DNA of 64,000 nucleotides from CAZGAQ01 sp964523405 (GTDB taxonomy: Bacteria > Planctomycetota > Phycisphaerae > UBA1845 > Fen-1342), in assembly GCA_964523405.1 (NCBI GenBank), contig CAZGAQ010000001.1, forward strand, positions 1 to 64,000, read 5' to 3'. The translations under genes were made by a program, and so were the position numbers. The stretch's first letter is position 1, and the number at the start of each line of letters is the position of its first letter. Under the pieces are notes generated by a model. That model ran no database searches. It was not told the DNA's origin and saw only the letters and a list, made by a program, of their open reading frames with translations. Shown here one piece after another: positions 1 to 9,086 of this stretch.

Positions 1-903
1 TGGGGCGAAGGCTTCCCCGGCTGGCACCTCGAGTGCTCGGTCATGAGCCAGAAGTACATCGGCGCCACGCTCGACATCCACGGCGGCGGCATGGAGAACC
101 AGTTCCCGCACCACGAGTGCGAGATCGCCCAGGGCGAGTGCGCCACCGGCCAGCCGTTCTGCCGCTACTGGCTGCACAACAACATGGTGACCATCAACGG
201 GCAGAAGATGGGCAAAAGCCTCGGCAACTCCGTGTACCTCAAGGATTTGTTCTACACGGACAAGCCCTTGCTCGACCGCAGCGGCAACGTGCTCGTCGAG
301 AAACGCTTCGAGCCGGCCGTCATCCGGCACTTCATCCTGACGAGCCACTACCGCAGCCCGCTCGACTTCTCCAACGACGCCCTCAAGGGTGCCGAGAGCG
401 GCTGCTACAAGCTCCGCGACGCCGTCCGCGAGTTGACCAACGCCGCCGCCACCGCCGCCCAGAAGGCCGGCCTGTCGCTCCCAACGCCCGGTGCGCCCCG
501 GCCCGCCGCTAAGTCGGATGCGGTCCAGAAGGTGCTCGCCGAGGCCGACAAGCGCTTCACCGAGATGATGGACGACGACTTCAACACGGCCGCCGCGATC
601 GCAACGGTGTTTGAGTTCACGCGGCACACGGGCGCGTGGGTGCGCGAAGCGGCGCCGGCGGAGGATCTGATGGCGGCCACGGCGCTGATGCAACGCTTCA
701 CGAGCGACGTTCTGGGCTTGAAATGGGCCGACCCGGTGGGCGGCGGCGACAACCAGGCCCGCCACGAGTTGATTCAGCTCCTGGTCGACCTGCGCAACGA
801 AGCCCGCAAGTCGAAGAACTTCGGCCTGTCAGACCAGATTCGCACGCGGCTGGCCGCCATCGGCGTCGAGCTCAAGGACGGCCCGCAGGGCACGACGTGG
901 TAG
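1..903 (+). CDS. cysS: Cysteinyl-tRNA synthetase, C-terminal part (5' end outside the window)
   Basis: Charges tRNA-Cys with cysteine in the cytoplasm. The frame is open from base 1, so the N-terminal part of the Rossmann domain with the HIGH motif is missing. The visible 300 residues begin with GWHLECSVM, which carries a zinc-ligand cysteine, then the HGGG...FPHHE zinc/active-site region, then KMGKSLGN, the family's KMSKS signature. The anticodon-recognition and C-terminal helical domains follow. FPHHECE in place of the commoner FPHHENE is a lineage variant seen here. The TAG stop at 901-903 is followed by a 50 nt gap to the next gene. Identification is secure; only the missing start is unresolved. 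Confidence 0.96.
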   Translation, partial: WGEGFPGWHLECSVMSQKYIGATLDIHGGGMENQFPHHECEIAQGECATGQPFCRYWLHNNMVTINGQKMGKSLGNSVYLKDLFYTDKPLLDRSGNVLVEKRFEPAVIRHFILTSHYRSPLDFSNDALKGAESGCYKLRDAVRELTNAAATAAQKAGLSLPTPGAPRPAAKSDAVQKVLAEADKRFTEMMDDDFNTAAAIATVFEFTRHTGAWVREAAPAEDLMAATALMQRFTSDVLGLKWADPVGGGDNQARHELIQLLVDLRNEARKSKNFGLSDQIRTRLAAIGVELKDGPQGTTW

Positions 904-953
904 GAGGCCGGGATTGAGGGATTAGGGGGAGCGAAAGAGGGCGGCCGGGGGAC

Positions 954-2345
954 GTGGACCACTTTGGACTCGCGAGGAACGCGCCCGTGCCATTCTCTGC
1001 TGACGATACCACCCAGCCGCCGATCGATGTGGCCGCACCGCGGCGCGCGGGCCTGCTCGCGCGCCTCGGCTGGGGGCACCGCGGCTTCCGCGTCGACAGC
1101 CCGCGCCGCGCCCTCGTCGGCCTGATGATCCTTCTGGCCATCCCGTTCGTCGCCGACCAGTTCGCCTTCCAGAACCGCATGCGCAACTACGAGCCCGACC
1201 TGCGCAACTGGCTTCCCAATGCGGTCGACCTCGTCCGCGATCCGCGTCCGTCCTTCTATCGCGACAACCCATTCTACATCTACCCGCCGTTCTTCCTGCT
1301 CCTCGTCTGGCCGCTCACGCAGCTTCCGTCGCCCGCCGCGGCCGCCGTCTTCGAGACGCTCAAGTGGGTCGCTCTCGTCGTTGCCCTGCGCGCCGCGTGG
1401 CGTCTGGCCGCGCGTGACGGCGAGGACGTTCCGCCCATCGTCGCCCTCGGCAGCCTCGCCCTCACCTGGCGCTTCATCGACAATGACCTCGGTGTCGGCA
1501 ACATCAATCTCCTGCTCCTGGCGGCCGTTGTCGGTGCCCTCTGGCTTGTACGCCGCCGGCGCGACGTCACCGCCGGCGCCTTGCTCGCCGTCGCCGCCAG
1601 CATCAAAGTGACGCCCGCACTCCTGCTGGCCTACCTCGTCTACAAGGGCTGCTGGCGCACGCTCATCGGGGCGGCAATCGGCCTCGTGCTCTGCTTGCTC
1701 GTGCTCCCCGCGCTCGTCATCGGCTGGGATGCAAACTTGCATCTCCTGCAGGGCTGGTACGACATGGTCGTCCACAGCTACGTCCGCTCGGGCGCTGTAC
1801 GCTCCGAACGCGGCAACCAGGCCCTCGTTGCCATCATCAACCGCCTGCTCGGCCCGCATCCCGCGATCCTGCCCGACACGCACCTCGCGTTCGTCGTCCT
1901 GTCCGACGCCGCCCGCAACGCCCTCCGCCTCATCTTCAGCGGCGCCATCCTCGCCGGTGTCTTTTGGACCTGCCGCCGTCGCGCACGCCCCCGCGGCATC
2001 CTGCTCGCAACCGAGGCCGGCCTCGTCCTGATCGCCACGCTCCTCGTCTCCGGGCTCACCTGGAAGGCCCATTGCGTCGTCCTCGTGCTGCCCTACGCCG
2101 CCTTGCTCGCGTATCTCGCTGACGCCCGCTACCCGCGCCCGCGTCGGGGCGCCATTGGAATGCTCCTGGTTGCCTCCGCCCTCTGCTGCACGTTCACGAG
2201 CAACGTCATCACGCGCGCCGGCTCGCTCTATGCCGAGGTCTACGGCCTTATCGCGCTGGGCGTGCTGCTCGCCGGTGCGGCGCTGGTGCTGTTGCGGGCA
2301 CGCCTGGCGGCCGAGGTGATGCCGGCCCTGGAGGATGGACCGTGA
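954..2345 (+). CDS. GT87-family (DUF2029) polytopic mannosyltransferase-like protein
   Basis: A 463-residue integral membrane protein with about ten hydrophobic segments. It resembles GT-C glycosyltransferases of family GT87, which use polyprenyl-phosphate-linked sugars on the outer face of the membrane. Supporting motifs are RDNPFYIYPPFF in the first loop and the GNINLLLLA...ASIKVTPALLL region typical of DUF2029 proteins. The assumed start is GTG at 954 after a purine-rich stretch; a later start near residue 18 is possible because the first 45 residues are soluble and poorly conserved in look. Its stop overlaps the GTG of the next gene by 4 nt. The acceptor is unknown. Confidence 0.8.
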   Translation: MDHFGLARNAPVPFSADDTTQPPIDVAAPRRAGLLARLGWGHRGFRVDSPRRALVGLMILLAIPFVADQFAFQNRMRNYEPDLRNWLPNAVDLVRDPRPSFYRDNPFYIYPPFFLLLVWPLTQLPSPAAAAVFETLKWVALVVALRAAWRLAARDGEDVPPIVALGSLALTWRFIDNDLGVGNINLLLLAAVVGALWLVRRRRDVTAGALLAVAASIKVTPALLLAYLVYKGCWRTLIGAAIGLVLCLLVLPALVIGWDANLHLLQGWYDMVVHSYVRSGAVRSERGNQALVAIINRLLGPHPAILPDTHLAFVVLSDAARNALRLIFSGAILAGVFWTCRRRARPRGILLATEAGLVLIATLLVSGLTWKAHCVVLVLPYAALLAYLADARYPRPRRGAIGMLLVASALCCTFTSNVITRAGSLYAEVYGLIALGVLLAGAALVLLRARLAAEVMPALEDGP

Positions 2346-2905
2346 ATGGCCTGGGGCAGGAGACGCTGCGGCTGGGGGTTCCCTGCCACACGCAGCGCGC
2401 CTCCTTCCTCGAAATGGTCAGCGAGTTTCACGCTCTGGGCGAAGACTGGCCGCACGGGGCGTACGGCGGCGATCACGCGGCGCTCGACGACTTCGACGCG
2501 TACGTCGAGCGCGTCGCCGCGCAGGCCCGCGGCGAAAACCTCGTCGCCGACCAGGTGTCCGGCAGCGTGTTCTGGCTGCTCGCCGACCGCGGTCCCGCCG
2601 GCATCCACGTTCTCGGCACGCTTAGTTTCCGCCACGAGTTGAATGACTACCTCGCCTACGAAGGCGGCCACATGGGCTACTGCATTCGCCCCAGCGCGCG
2701 CCGCCGCGGCTACATGACTCGCTTCCTGAAGCTCGCTTTGGACGAGGCCCGCGCCCGCGGCCTGGTGCGCGTGCTCGTCACCTGCACCGCTGGCAATGCT
2801 GCCTCGGCCGGCGTCATCCTCAAGTGCGGCGGCGTCCTGGAAGACGAGCGCCCTTCCCGTCGCCATCCTGGCGAGCTGGTGCAGCGCTACTGGATCAGGC
2901 TCTAG
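2342..2905 (+). CDS. GNAT-family N-acetyltransferase
   Basis: A 187-residue GCN5-related acetyltransferase, predicted to move an acetyl group from acetyl-CoA to an amine. The acetyl-CoA loop is visible as GYCIRPSARRRGYMTRFLKLAL around residues 110-135, followed by LVTCTAGNAASAGVILKCGG, the usual late strand and helix in which a substitution at one residue shifts the substrate. The ending YWIRL is typical for the fold. It starts with GTG inside the 3' end of the GT87 gene, so the two are probably translationally coupled. The substrate cannot be read from sequence; small molecules and ribosomal proteins are both possible. Confidence 0.85.
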   Translation: MNGLGQETLRLGVPCHTQRASFLEMVSEFHALGEDWPHGAYGGDHAALDDFDAYVERVAAQARGENLVADQVSGSVFWLLADRGPAGIHVLGTLSFRHELNDYLAYEGGHMGYCIRPSARRRGYMTRFLKLALDEARARGLVRVLVTCTAGNAASAGVILKCGGVLEDERPSRRHPGELVQRYWIRL

Positions 2906-3291
2906 CGCGGCTTCACCGATGGCGCGTGGCCTCGCGGCATCACGCCTCCGTGCCTGACGGAGAGTGGCTGCTCCGCCGCACCCACGCCAAGATTGAGCTG
3001 CGCTGACAGCCGGTTGGTCGCCCCCACGTCCGCATAGGCGCCCGTCTCCGCTCACCACGTCCGGCCCTGCATACTTTGGGTTGCCACCCGGCGGCGGGGG
3101 GGTATAGTGACTCGCTTGGACCGGGGACCGCGGCCCGACCGGGGGGCGTGGAGCGGAGACCCGGACGGTGCCGGTTGCCGTCTGACGGCGGCAGCACGGC
3201 TTGGGAGTGGCGGGTTGCGGCGGCGCCGCACCGCGAGGCAAAGTTGGCCCCGGGGCCAGGCATTCGGTACAGGGCCCGCGAAAGGACTGCG
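2906..3291. other. Intergenic region, 386 bp, with promoter and long leader of rocD
   Basis: No convincing gene. The right half carries a sigma70-like promoter at 3081-3108 and a GC-rich leader of about 180 nt before the aminotransferase start at 3292. I found no clear terminator for the upstream GNAT gene. Open frames here are overlapped by stop-poor GC-rich sequence and show no recognisable protein. Confidence 0.5.
3081..3108 (+). promoter_or_regulatory. Putative sigma70-type promoter of rocD
   Basis: TTGCCA at 3081-3086 and TATAGT at 3103-3108 are separated by 16 nt; each differs from consensus at one or two positions. Transcription would start near 3115 and give a leader of about 175 nt before rocD. 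This is sequence matching only, not a measured start site. Confidence 0.5.
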
Positions 3292-4500
3292 ATGACCAGC
3301 AGACTCAGCAACGCCGAGCATATTCACATTGTCGAGGAATACGCGGCGCACAATTACCACCCGCTACCCGTCGTGGTGGCGCGCGCCGAGGGCGTGTGGG
3401 TGGAGGACTCGGACGGCAAGAAGTACATGGACATGCTGGCCGCTTACTCCGCGGTCAACTTCGGCCACCGCCATCCGGACCTCATCGCCGTCGCCAAGGA
3501 GCAGCTCGACCGCGTTACCCTGACCTCCCGCGCCTTCCACAACGACCAGCTCGGGCCGTTCTGCCAGGGCTTGGCGGAGCTGTGCGGCATGGAGATGGTC
3601 CTGCCCATGAATACCGGCGCCGAAGGCGTCGAGACCGCGCTGAAGACGGCCCGCAAATGGGGCTACATGAAGAAGGGCGTCTCGCCGGACAAGGCCAAGA
3701 TCATCTGCTGCTCGGAGAACTTCCACGGCCGGACGACGACGATCATCAGCTTCAGCACCGATCCGCAGTGCCGGCAGGGCTTCGGTCCGTTCACGCCGGG
3801 CTTCGAGATCATCAAGTACGGGGACATCGAGGCCCTGAAGAAGGCCATCGACGGCAACACCGTCGGCTTCCTCGTTGAGCCGATCCAGGGCGAGGCCGGT
3901 ATCGTCGTCCCGCCCGCGGGCTACCTCAAGCAGGTTCGCCAGGTCTGCAGCGACAACAAGGTCCTGTTCATCGCGGACGAAATTCAGTCGGGTCTCGGCC
4001 GCACCGGCGCGACGTTCACCTGCGACCACGACGGCGTGAAGCCGGACATCTACATCCTCGGGAAGGCGCTCGGCGGCGGAATCATGCCGATCTCGGCCGT
4101 CGTCTCGACGAAGGAAGTGCTGGGCGTGTTCAAGCCCGGCGACCACGGCAGCACCTTCGGCGGCAACCCGCTGGCGTGCGCGGTGGCCCGCAAGGTGATC
4201 GAGATCCTCAAGTCGCAGAAGTACCAGACCAACGCCAAGGAAATGGGCCACTACCTCTTCGAACGCCTCCGCACGATCAAGACCGACAAGGTCAAGGAGT
4301 ATCGCGGCAAGGGTCTGTGGGTCGGCATTGAGTTCAAGAAGGAAGCCGGTCCCGCCCGCCCCTACTGCGAGAAGCTCATGGCCGAAGGCATGCTCTGCAA
4401 GGATACGCATGAACAGACGATGCGGCTGGCCCCGCCGCTGTGCATTACCCGCAGCGAGCTGGACTGGGCCCTCGAACGCCTGCAGAAGGTCCTCGCGTAA
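3292..4500 (+). CDS. rocD: Ornithine aminotransferase (ornithine--oxo-acid transaminase)
   Basis: A 402-residue class-III PLP aminotransferase that converts ornithine plus 2-oxoglutarate to glutamate semialdehyde and glutamate, linking arginine and proline metabolism. Visible landmarks are NTGAEGVETALK near 107-118, FHGRTTTIISFS near 144-155, FIADEIQSGLGRTG near 226-239 with the pyridine-nitrogen aspartate, and the Schiff-base lysine in LGKALGGG (Lys258). GSTFGGNPLACAVA follows. ATG 3292 is chosen because AAAGGA lies 5 nt upstream and family length fits; the open frame extends further upstream but looks non-coding. A strong terminator follows directly. Acetylornithine aminotransferase is the main alternative, but the N-terminal EEYAAHNYHPLPV favours RocD. 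Confidence 0.93.
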   Translation: MTSRLSNAEHIHIVEEYAAHNYHPLPVVVARAEGVWVEDSDGKKYMDMLAAYSAVNFGHRHPDLIAVAKEQLDRVTLTSRAFHNDQLGPFCQGLAELCGMEMVLPMNTGAEGVETALKTARKWGYMKKGVSPDKAKIICCSENFHGRTTTIISFSTDPQCRQGFGPFTPGFEIIKYGDIEALKKAIDGNTVGFLVEPIQGEAGIVVPPAGYLKQVRQVCSDNKVLFIADEIQSGLGRTGATFTCDHDGVKPDIYILGKALGGGIMPISAVVSTKEVLGVFKPGDHGSTFGGNPLACAVARKVIEILKSQKYQTNAKEMGHYLFERLRTIKTDKVKEYRGKGLWVGIEFKKEAGPARPYCEKLMAEGMLCKDTHEQTMRLAPPLCITRSELDWALERLQKVLA

Positions 4501-4518
4501 GCCCTTTCGGAAATCCCC

Positions 4519-4558
4519 CGCGGGCCGGACGGTGCGAGCTGTCCGGCCCGCGTTTTTT
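4519..4558 (+). terminator. Rho-independent terminator of rocD
   Basis: A perfect 12 bp GC-rich stem (4519-4530 with 4541-4552), a 10 nt loop and a run of six T follow the rocD stop by 18 nt. This is the clearest terminator in the window. Confidence 0.9.
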
Positions 4559-4637
4559 GGGTCTGCGCCGGTGCGGCGGCCGCCGGTATACTGCGCGGCG
4601 GATCGTGTGGTTGGGGTCTGGGCGAGCCGAGGGCAAC

Positions 4638-5618
4638 ATGGGACGCAAGCGGGATCAGCGCAAGCGTGAAGCACACCGGGCCAAGAGTGGCAGCCCCTAC
4701 CGGCTTGTCGGCCTGAGTGGCGAGTTGGCCGGCGCCTACATCAATTCCACCTGGCGCAGCGACGGCATGGCCTCCATCTTCATGCTCAAGACGCTACCGG
4801 GGCATGGGCACGCGCTGGGGGCGTTCCTGGTCGACATCTGGTGCATGGGCCTGAAGGACGCCTGGGGGCGGCTCGACTGCTCGTCCCAGGAGTTTCAGCA
4901 GATTCTGGCCGACGCCCGCGAAGCGATGGACATGGTCGCCGTCGACCTCGACACGGCGCGGCGGCTCGTGGCCGGTGGTGTCCGCTTTGCCAACCAGAAC
5001 GGCTTCCGGCTGCCCCCGCGCTACGAACGCTGGACCGCGATGCTGGGGCAACTCGGCGATGTGGACACGGCCGACCTGAGCGACTTCGGTGCAAACGGCA
5101 AGCTGCGCTGCATCACCACGCGCGAGGATCTCAAGCGGCGGCTGGTGGGCTGTCCGCTGGACGAGTTCCTGGCCCGCCCGGATGTCGAGTTCCAGGTCGG
5201 CAACGACGATTTCACGCTGCTCGACGACTCGCGTCTGGCCGTCGAGCACGTCGTGGATACCGTGGGGCAGCGGATCGTCGACGGCGTTCGGCGGTGGTGC
5301 TTCGCCAACCGCATTCCGCCGCACCCGCGCCTGGCCGAGGCCTGGGACATCGTGTCCGAAGCCATGATGCAGTTTGAGGACCCCGGGGAGGACGCGGACG
5401 TCGACCCGGAGGTGGCGGCTGCCGCCGGCGCGGTTGCGGAAAGCGATGTGGAGGACCTGCTCGCCCTGGAAACCCCCGAGACGGCGGCCGACCTTCGTGC
5501 CGCCATCGAGCAGATCCACGCGTTCATGCGCCAATTCCAATCGGCGGCGGACATGTCGGCCCGCCTGGGCATTGATGACGCGCTGGGCCCGGAGGATCAG
5601 GAGGACGCGGACAAATGA
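4638..5618 (+). CDS. Conserved protein of unknown function with basic N-terminus
   Basis: A 326-residue soluble protein that I cannot assign. It opens with a strongly basic stretch (MGRKRDQRKREAHRAKSG). A segment follows that runs from YINSTWRSDGMASIFMLK to GAFLVDIWCMGLKDAWGRLD, which looks like a compact conserved domain. The C-terminal third is acidic and alanine-rich (EDADVDPEVAAAAGAVAESD), then a helical end. ATG 4638 is preferred because it is the first start after the terminator of rocD and gives the basic N-terminus. The stop overlaps the next start (ATGA at 5615-5618), so the two genes are probably co-translated. There is no signal peptide or membrane segment; the basic tail could bind nucleic acid, which is only a guess. 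Confidence 0.6.
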   Translation: MGRKRDQRKREAHRAKSGSPYRLVGLSGELAGAYINSTWRSDGMASIFMLKTLPGHGHALGAFLVDIWCMGLKDAWGRLDCSSQEFQQILADAREAMDMVAVDLDTARRLVAGGVRFANQNGFRLPPRYERWTAMLGQLGDVDTADLSDFGANGKLRCITTREDLKRRLVGCPLDEFLARPDVEFQVGNDDFTLLDDSRLAVEHVVDTVGQRIVDGVRRWCFANRIPPHPRLAEAWDIVSEAMMQFEDPGEDADVDPEVAAAAGAVAESDVEDLLALETPETAADLRAAIEQIHAFMRQFQSAADMSARLGIDDALGPEDQEDADK

Positions 5619-6523
5619 CCCGCACGCTTCTGGCTGGTCTCGCGCTGTGGCTGAGCATCTCGCCGGCCGGTGCGCAAACCTCGCAGCCGGCGGACCGCGC
5701 CCCGGCCGCGCTGTGCCAGCTCTCGGACCACCGCATCGACGAGGCGTCCGGCATTGCGGCCAGCCGTGCGAATCCGGGCTGCTACTACGTGCACAACGAT
5801 TCGGGGGATAAGCCGCGTGTGTTCCTGGTCGATCGGCAGGGACGCACGCGCGCCACGCTCAAGCTCCGCGGTGCCGCCGCCGAGGATTACGAAGACATCG
5901 CCCTGGCGCCAGGCCGCGACCCCAACTCGTGGGATGTCTGCGTGGCCGACATCGGCGACAACAAAGCCAGGCGGCCGCACGTCGTCATCTACCGCTTTGC
6001 CGACGTCGCCACACCCGACCGACTGGACGCGGAGATGCCCGTGGCCGTGACGGCGACCCGCGTGCGTTACGCGGACGGGCCGTGCAACGCGGAGGCCTTC
6101 TGTGTGCATCCGCGCACGGGCGACGGCTATATCCTCAGCAAACACACCGGTGGACACGTCCGCGTCTACAAGCTCGCCGCGCCGTGGGGTGACCGGGATC
6201 CAACCACCGCCCGCGAACTCCCGCGCGTCGCCGAGTTCGACCTGCCGCCGGCCGTGGCGCTGGCGCACGTCATCACGGCGGCGGACATCGCCCCAGATGG
6301 CCGGCGGTTGGCGGTGCGCTGCTACATGGATGGCTGGGAATGGCGCCTACCGCCCGGGACAGCGGACAGCGCGTTCGACCGCGTTTTCGCGAGCGCGCCG
6401 ACGCGACTGACATTGCCGGCCGAGCAGCAGGGCGAGGCGCTCTGCTATAGCCCCGATGGCCACAGCTTGCTGACCGTCAGCGAAGGCGCGACGCCCACCC
6501 TCTGGGAGACCCCGGCACCGTAG
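5615..6523 (+). CDS. Secreted beta-propeller-like protein
   Basis: A 302-residue protein with a Sec signal peptide (MTRTLLAGLALWLSISPAGA, cleavage likely after the AGA at about residue 20). The mature part has the pattern EASGIAASRANPGCYYVHND, then EDYEDIALAPG and VADIGDNKARRPHVVIYRFA. That pattern is typical of planctomycete NHL or esterase-like propellers, in which aspartate-rich turns repeat along the chain. Later turns include AFCVHPRTGDGYILSKH and YSPDGHSLLTVSEGA. It overlaps the upstream gene by 4 nt. No catalytic residues can be named; the function is unknown. Confidence 0.65.
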   Translation: MTRTLLAGLALWLSISPAGAQTSQPADRAPAALCQLSDHRIDEASGIAASRANPGCYYVHNDSGDKPRVFLVDRQGRTRATLKLRGAAAEDYEDIALAPGRDPNSWDVCVADIGDNKARRPHVVIYRFADVATPDRLDAEMPVAVTATRVRYADGPCNAEAFCVHPRTGDGYILSKHTGGHVRVYKLAAPWGDRDPTTARELPRVAEFDLPPAVALAHVITAADIAPDGRRLAVRCYMDGWEWRLPPGTADSAFDRVFASAPTRLTLPAEQQGEALCYSPDGHSLLTVSEGATPTLWETPAP

Positions 6524-6697
6524 CCGACTCCGCGCCGGGCGAAGCGGCGGTCGCCCGCCCCCGACGTTGCCTGCGGCCATATTCCATGCTCGCCACGCCG
6601 CCCCGATGCGCCGGGCGGATTCGCTCACGACAACTCCCGACCGCGCGCGCCGCGCCGGCGCTGGCCCCCCGCACGCATTTATGGTAAGGGATGCGCC

Positions 6698-8566
6698 ATG
6701 CAAAACGAACCCCATCATCCCGCCGATGCCGACGCACCGGTGCCGCCTCCGGCGGTCGGCCAACCGGAGTCTCCCGCAATCCCGCTCGCCCCCGTCGAGC
6801 CTGCGGCGCAGTCGCCTATTCCAGCGCCGACTGAATCCCCCAAGGTGTCCGCGGCCAACGGCGAACCGCCGCTCGCCGGCTGGATGCCGCCGCCGGGGCG
6901 GACGCCGCTGACGACGCCAGCGACGCGCTCCGTGGTCGCCGCCGCCGCGGCCGCGCCCCTCGAACTGCCGCGTGCCAAGCCCGAACGCCTCCTCGCGCTC
7001 GACGTTCTGCGCGGGATCACCATCGCCGGCATGATCCTGGTCAACAACCCCGGCACCTGGGACCACATTTTCAGCCCGCTGGGCCACGCGCAGTGGCACG
7101 GCCTCACCCCGACCGACCTGGTGTTCCCGTTCTTCCTCTTCATCGTTGGCGTCGCCATGCCGTTCTCGTTCGATCGTCGCGTGGCCGAAGGCGCCTCGCG
7201 CCTGCGCCTGTTCGAGCACGTCGTCCGCCGCTCGATCATCATCTTCGCGCTGGGGCTGGTGCTGAGCACGTTCCCGCGCTGGCCGGCCCTGGTGCAGCCT
7301 GAGCTACCAGTTACCTGGAAGGACCTACCGCTGGCCCAGCTCGTCTTACCGATGTGGAAGAACTTCGGCGACGTCCTCCCGTACATCCTCACTTGGCGCC
7401 TTGAATTCCCGTACGTCTTCGCCATCATCGGCCTCGCCTTGCTCTTTGCCCACGATCCACCGTTTCGCTGGCCGGCCAAGCTCGGCGCACGCATCGTCAA
7501 GGTGTTGTCCTGGGTCTTCCTGCTCGGCGCGGTCGCGCTGTTTATCCTCGACTTCGCCTACTTCCACAAACAAGGCGTGCGCGTCCCCGGCGTGCTCCAG
7601 CGCATCGGCATCTGCTACTTCTTCGCGTCGCTGATCATCATGTTCTTGGGCGTCCGCGGCCGCATCCTGTGCACGCTGGCCATCCTGGTTGGCTACTGGG
7701 CCATCCTCACGTACGTGCCCGCACCGGCGAATTACGTGGGCAAGGGCCTCAAAGACCGCCCCGACGGCGTCCTGCACGACTACGTCGACACGCAGGCCCT
7801 GGGCCACACCGTGCAAGGTCTGCAATGGACGTATGACCACATCTGGCCCGCCACGCCGCCTGCCTCGCAGCCCGCGTCCGGACCGACCGGCAGTGTTGCC
7901 AGTGCCCCCACTTCCGCCCCGGCCAGTGCGCCAGCCCCGGCCGATATTCAGACACTCGCGTACGCGCACGTATACCGCGAGCATCCCGACCCCGAAGGCC
8001 TGCTCAGTACGCTCCCCGCGATTGCCACCGTCCTCATCGGCGTGCTGGCCGGCAATTGGCTGCGCACCCGCCGCGAGAGCCGCGACAAGGCCGGGTGGCT
8101 CTTCCTCGCCGCCAACGTGCTGCTCGTGTTGGGCCTGTGGGTCGGTCTCGAAGTCCCCGTCAGCAAGAAGATCTGGACCAGCTCCTACGTGCTTATCACC
8201 GGCGGCCTCGGTTTGCACTTCCTCGCCGCCTGCTACTGGCTCGTCGACGTGCACGGCCGCCGCGCCTGGGCCAAGCCCTTCCTGGTCTTCGGCTCGAACG
8301 CAATCGCGGTGTATGCGGCCTCTGGGATTGGCGCGCGGCTGCTAAATTCCTGGATTGTCGCGGAAAGCAACGGCGCGCCGATCAGCGCCTGGACCTACGC
8401 CTATCAGCACATCCTGGGTGCGGTGGATCACGTGGCCGGCGCACTTCACCTGGCTTGGCAGGGCACGCCCGAACTGGCCTCCATGCTGTGTGCGCTGGCG
8501 TATGTCGCCATCTGGTGTGTGTTGTTGATCCCTCTGTACTGGGGACGCGTGTTCATCAAGATCTGA
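6698..8566 (+). CDS. HGSNAT/DUF5009-like multi-pass membrane acyltransferase
   Basis: A 622-residue protein related to heparan-alpha-glucosaminide N-acetyltransferase (DUF1624/DUF5009), which carries acetyl groups across the membrane to amino sugars. After a Pro/Ala-rich soluble tail of about 90 residues comes RLLALDVLRGITIAGMILVN, then WHGLTPTDLVFPFFLFIVG, both hallmark segments, followed by about ten membrane helices. A low-complexity Pro/Ser/Ala loop (about residues 385-420) sits between helices. ATG 6698 follows AAGGGA at a suitable distance. Bacterial homologues act in amino-sugar or cell-envelope turnover; the substrate here is unknown. Confidence 0.82.
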   Translation: MQNEPHHPADADAPVPPPAVGQPESPAIPLAPVEPAAQSPIPAPTESPKVSAANGEPPLAGWMPPPGRTPLTTPATRSVVAAAAAAPLELPRAKPERLLALDVLRGITIAGMILVNNPGTWDHIFSPLGHAQWHGLTPTDLVFPFFLFIVGVAMPFSFDRRVAEGASRLRLFEHVVRRSIIIFALGLVLSTFPRWPALVQPELPVTWKDLPLAQLVLPMWKNFGDVLPYILTWRLEFPYVFAIIGLALLFAHDPPFRWPAKLGARIVKVLSWVFLLGAVALFILDFAYFHKQGVRVPGVLQRIGICYFFASLIIMFLGVRGRILCTLAILVGYWAILTYVPAPANYVGKGLKDRPDGVLHDYVDTQALGHTVQGLQWTYDHIWPATPPASQPASGPTGSVASAPTSAPASAPAPADIQTLAYAHVYREHPDPEGLLSTLPAIATVLIGVLAGNWLRTRRESRDKAGWLFLAANVLLVLGLWVGLEVPVSKKIWTSSYVLITGGLGLHFLAACYWLVDVHGRRAWAKPFLVFGSNAIAVYAASGIGARLLNSWIVAESNGAPISAWTYAYQHILGAVDHVAGALHLAWQGTPELASMLCALAYVAIWCVLLIPLYWGRVFIKI

Positions 8567-8596
8567 CGACGCCGGCCGGACCGGCGGGAGCGACCC

Positions 8597-8932
8597 ATGA
8601 GCATTCCAGTCACCACCACGTTCACGATCGAGGGTTACCGCATCAAGAGCTATCTCGGCGTGGTTCGCGGCCTCATTGTGCGGGCCCCCACGATCTCGCA
8701 GGGCATCCTCGGCGGCCTGAAGTCGATCGTCGGCGGACGCATTGGCGCCTACACGGAGATGTGCGAGCAGACGCGCCAGCAGGCCTACGACCTGCTCATT
8801 GATCACGCCGTGGCGCTCGGGGCCAACGCCATCGTCGGTCTGCGCTTCGACGCCTCGGAAGTCGCGAGCAAGTCCAGCGCCACCGAAGTGCTCTGCTACG
8901 GCACCGCCGTCGTCATCGAGCCCGAACGCTAA
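8597..8932 (+). CDS. YbjQ/UPF0145 family protein
   Basis: A 111-residue protein matching the YbjQ (DUF74) family over its whole length. It has TIEGYRIKSYLGVVRG at the start, GGRIGAYTEMCEQTRQQAYD in the middle and GANAIVGLRFDAS near the end. The family forms a pentameric fold once called heavy-metal-binding; its biological role is unsettled. GGGAGCG 6-12 nt upstream of ATG 8597 serves as the ribosome site. The 30 nt spacing from the acyltransferase gene suggests shared transcription. No unusual features. Confidence 0.92.
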   Translation: MSIPVTTTFTIEGYRIKSYLGVVRGLIVRAPTISQGILGGLKSIVGGRIGAYTEMCEQTRQQAYDLLIDHAVALGANAIVGLRFDASEVASKSSATEVLCYGTAVVIEPER

Positions 8933-8938
8933 CCGTAG

Positions 8939-8960
8939 CGTCGGCCCCCCGTGGCCGACG
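8939..8960. terminator. Intergenic hairpin, possible terminator
   Basis: CGTCGGCC (8939-8946) pairs perfectly with GGCCGACG (8953-8960) around a 6 nt loop, 6 nt after the ybjQ stop. There is no T run, so it may be a weak or factor-assisted terminator, or simply an intergenic palindrome. Confidence 0.4.
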
Positions 8961-9086
8961 TTGAATGCTCTGCCTCTCCGTGTAGCGTGAGTCCCAATGA
9001 GGTAGGCTGGGCTACGGCCAGCGCCGTGCAACCGGATGATCCGGGCCATCTCCGCCGCCCCTTACCCAGCGTCCCCGCCCCGTCCG

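Noticed and set aside
774..2072. 432-codon minus-strand open frame opposite the GT87 gene
   Set aside because: Asp/Glu/Gly/Arg-rich antisense shadow of a GC-rich membrane-protein gene.
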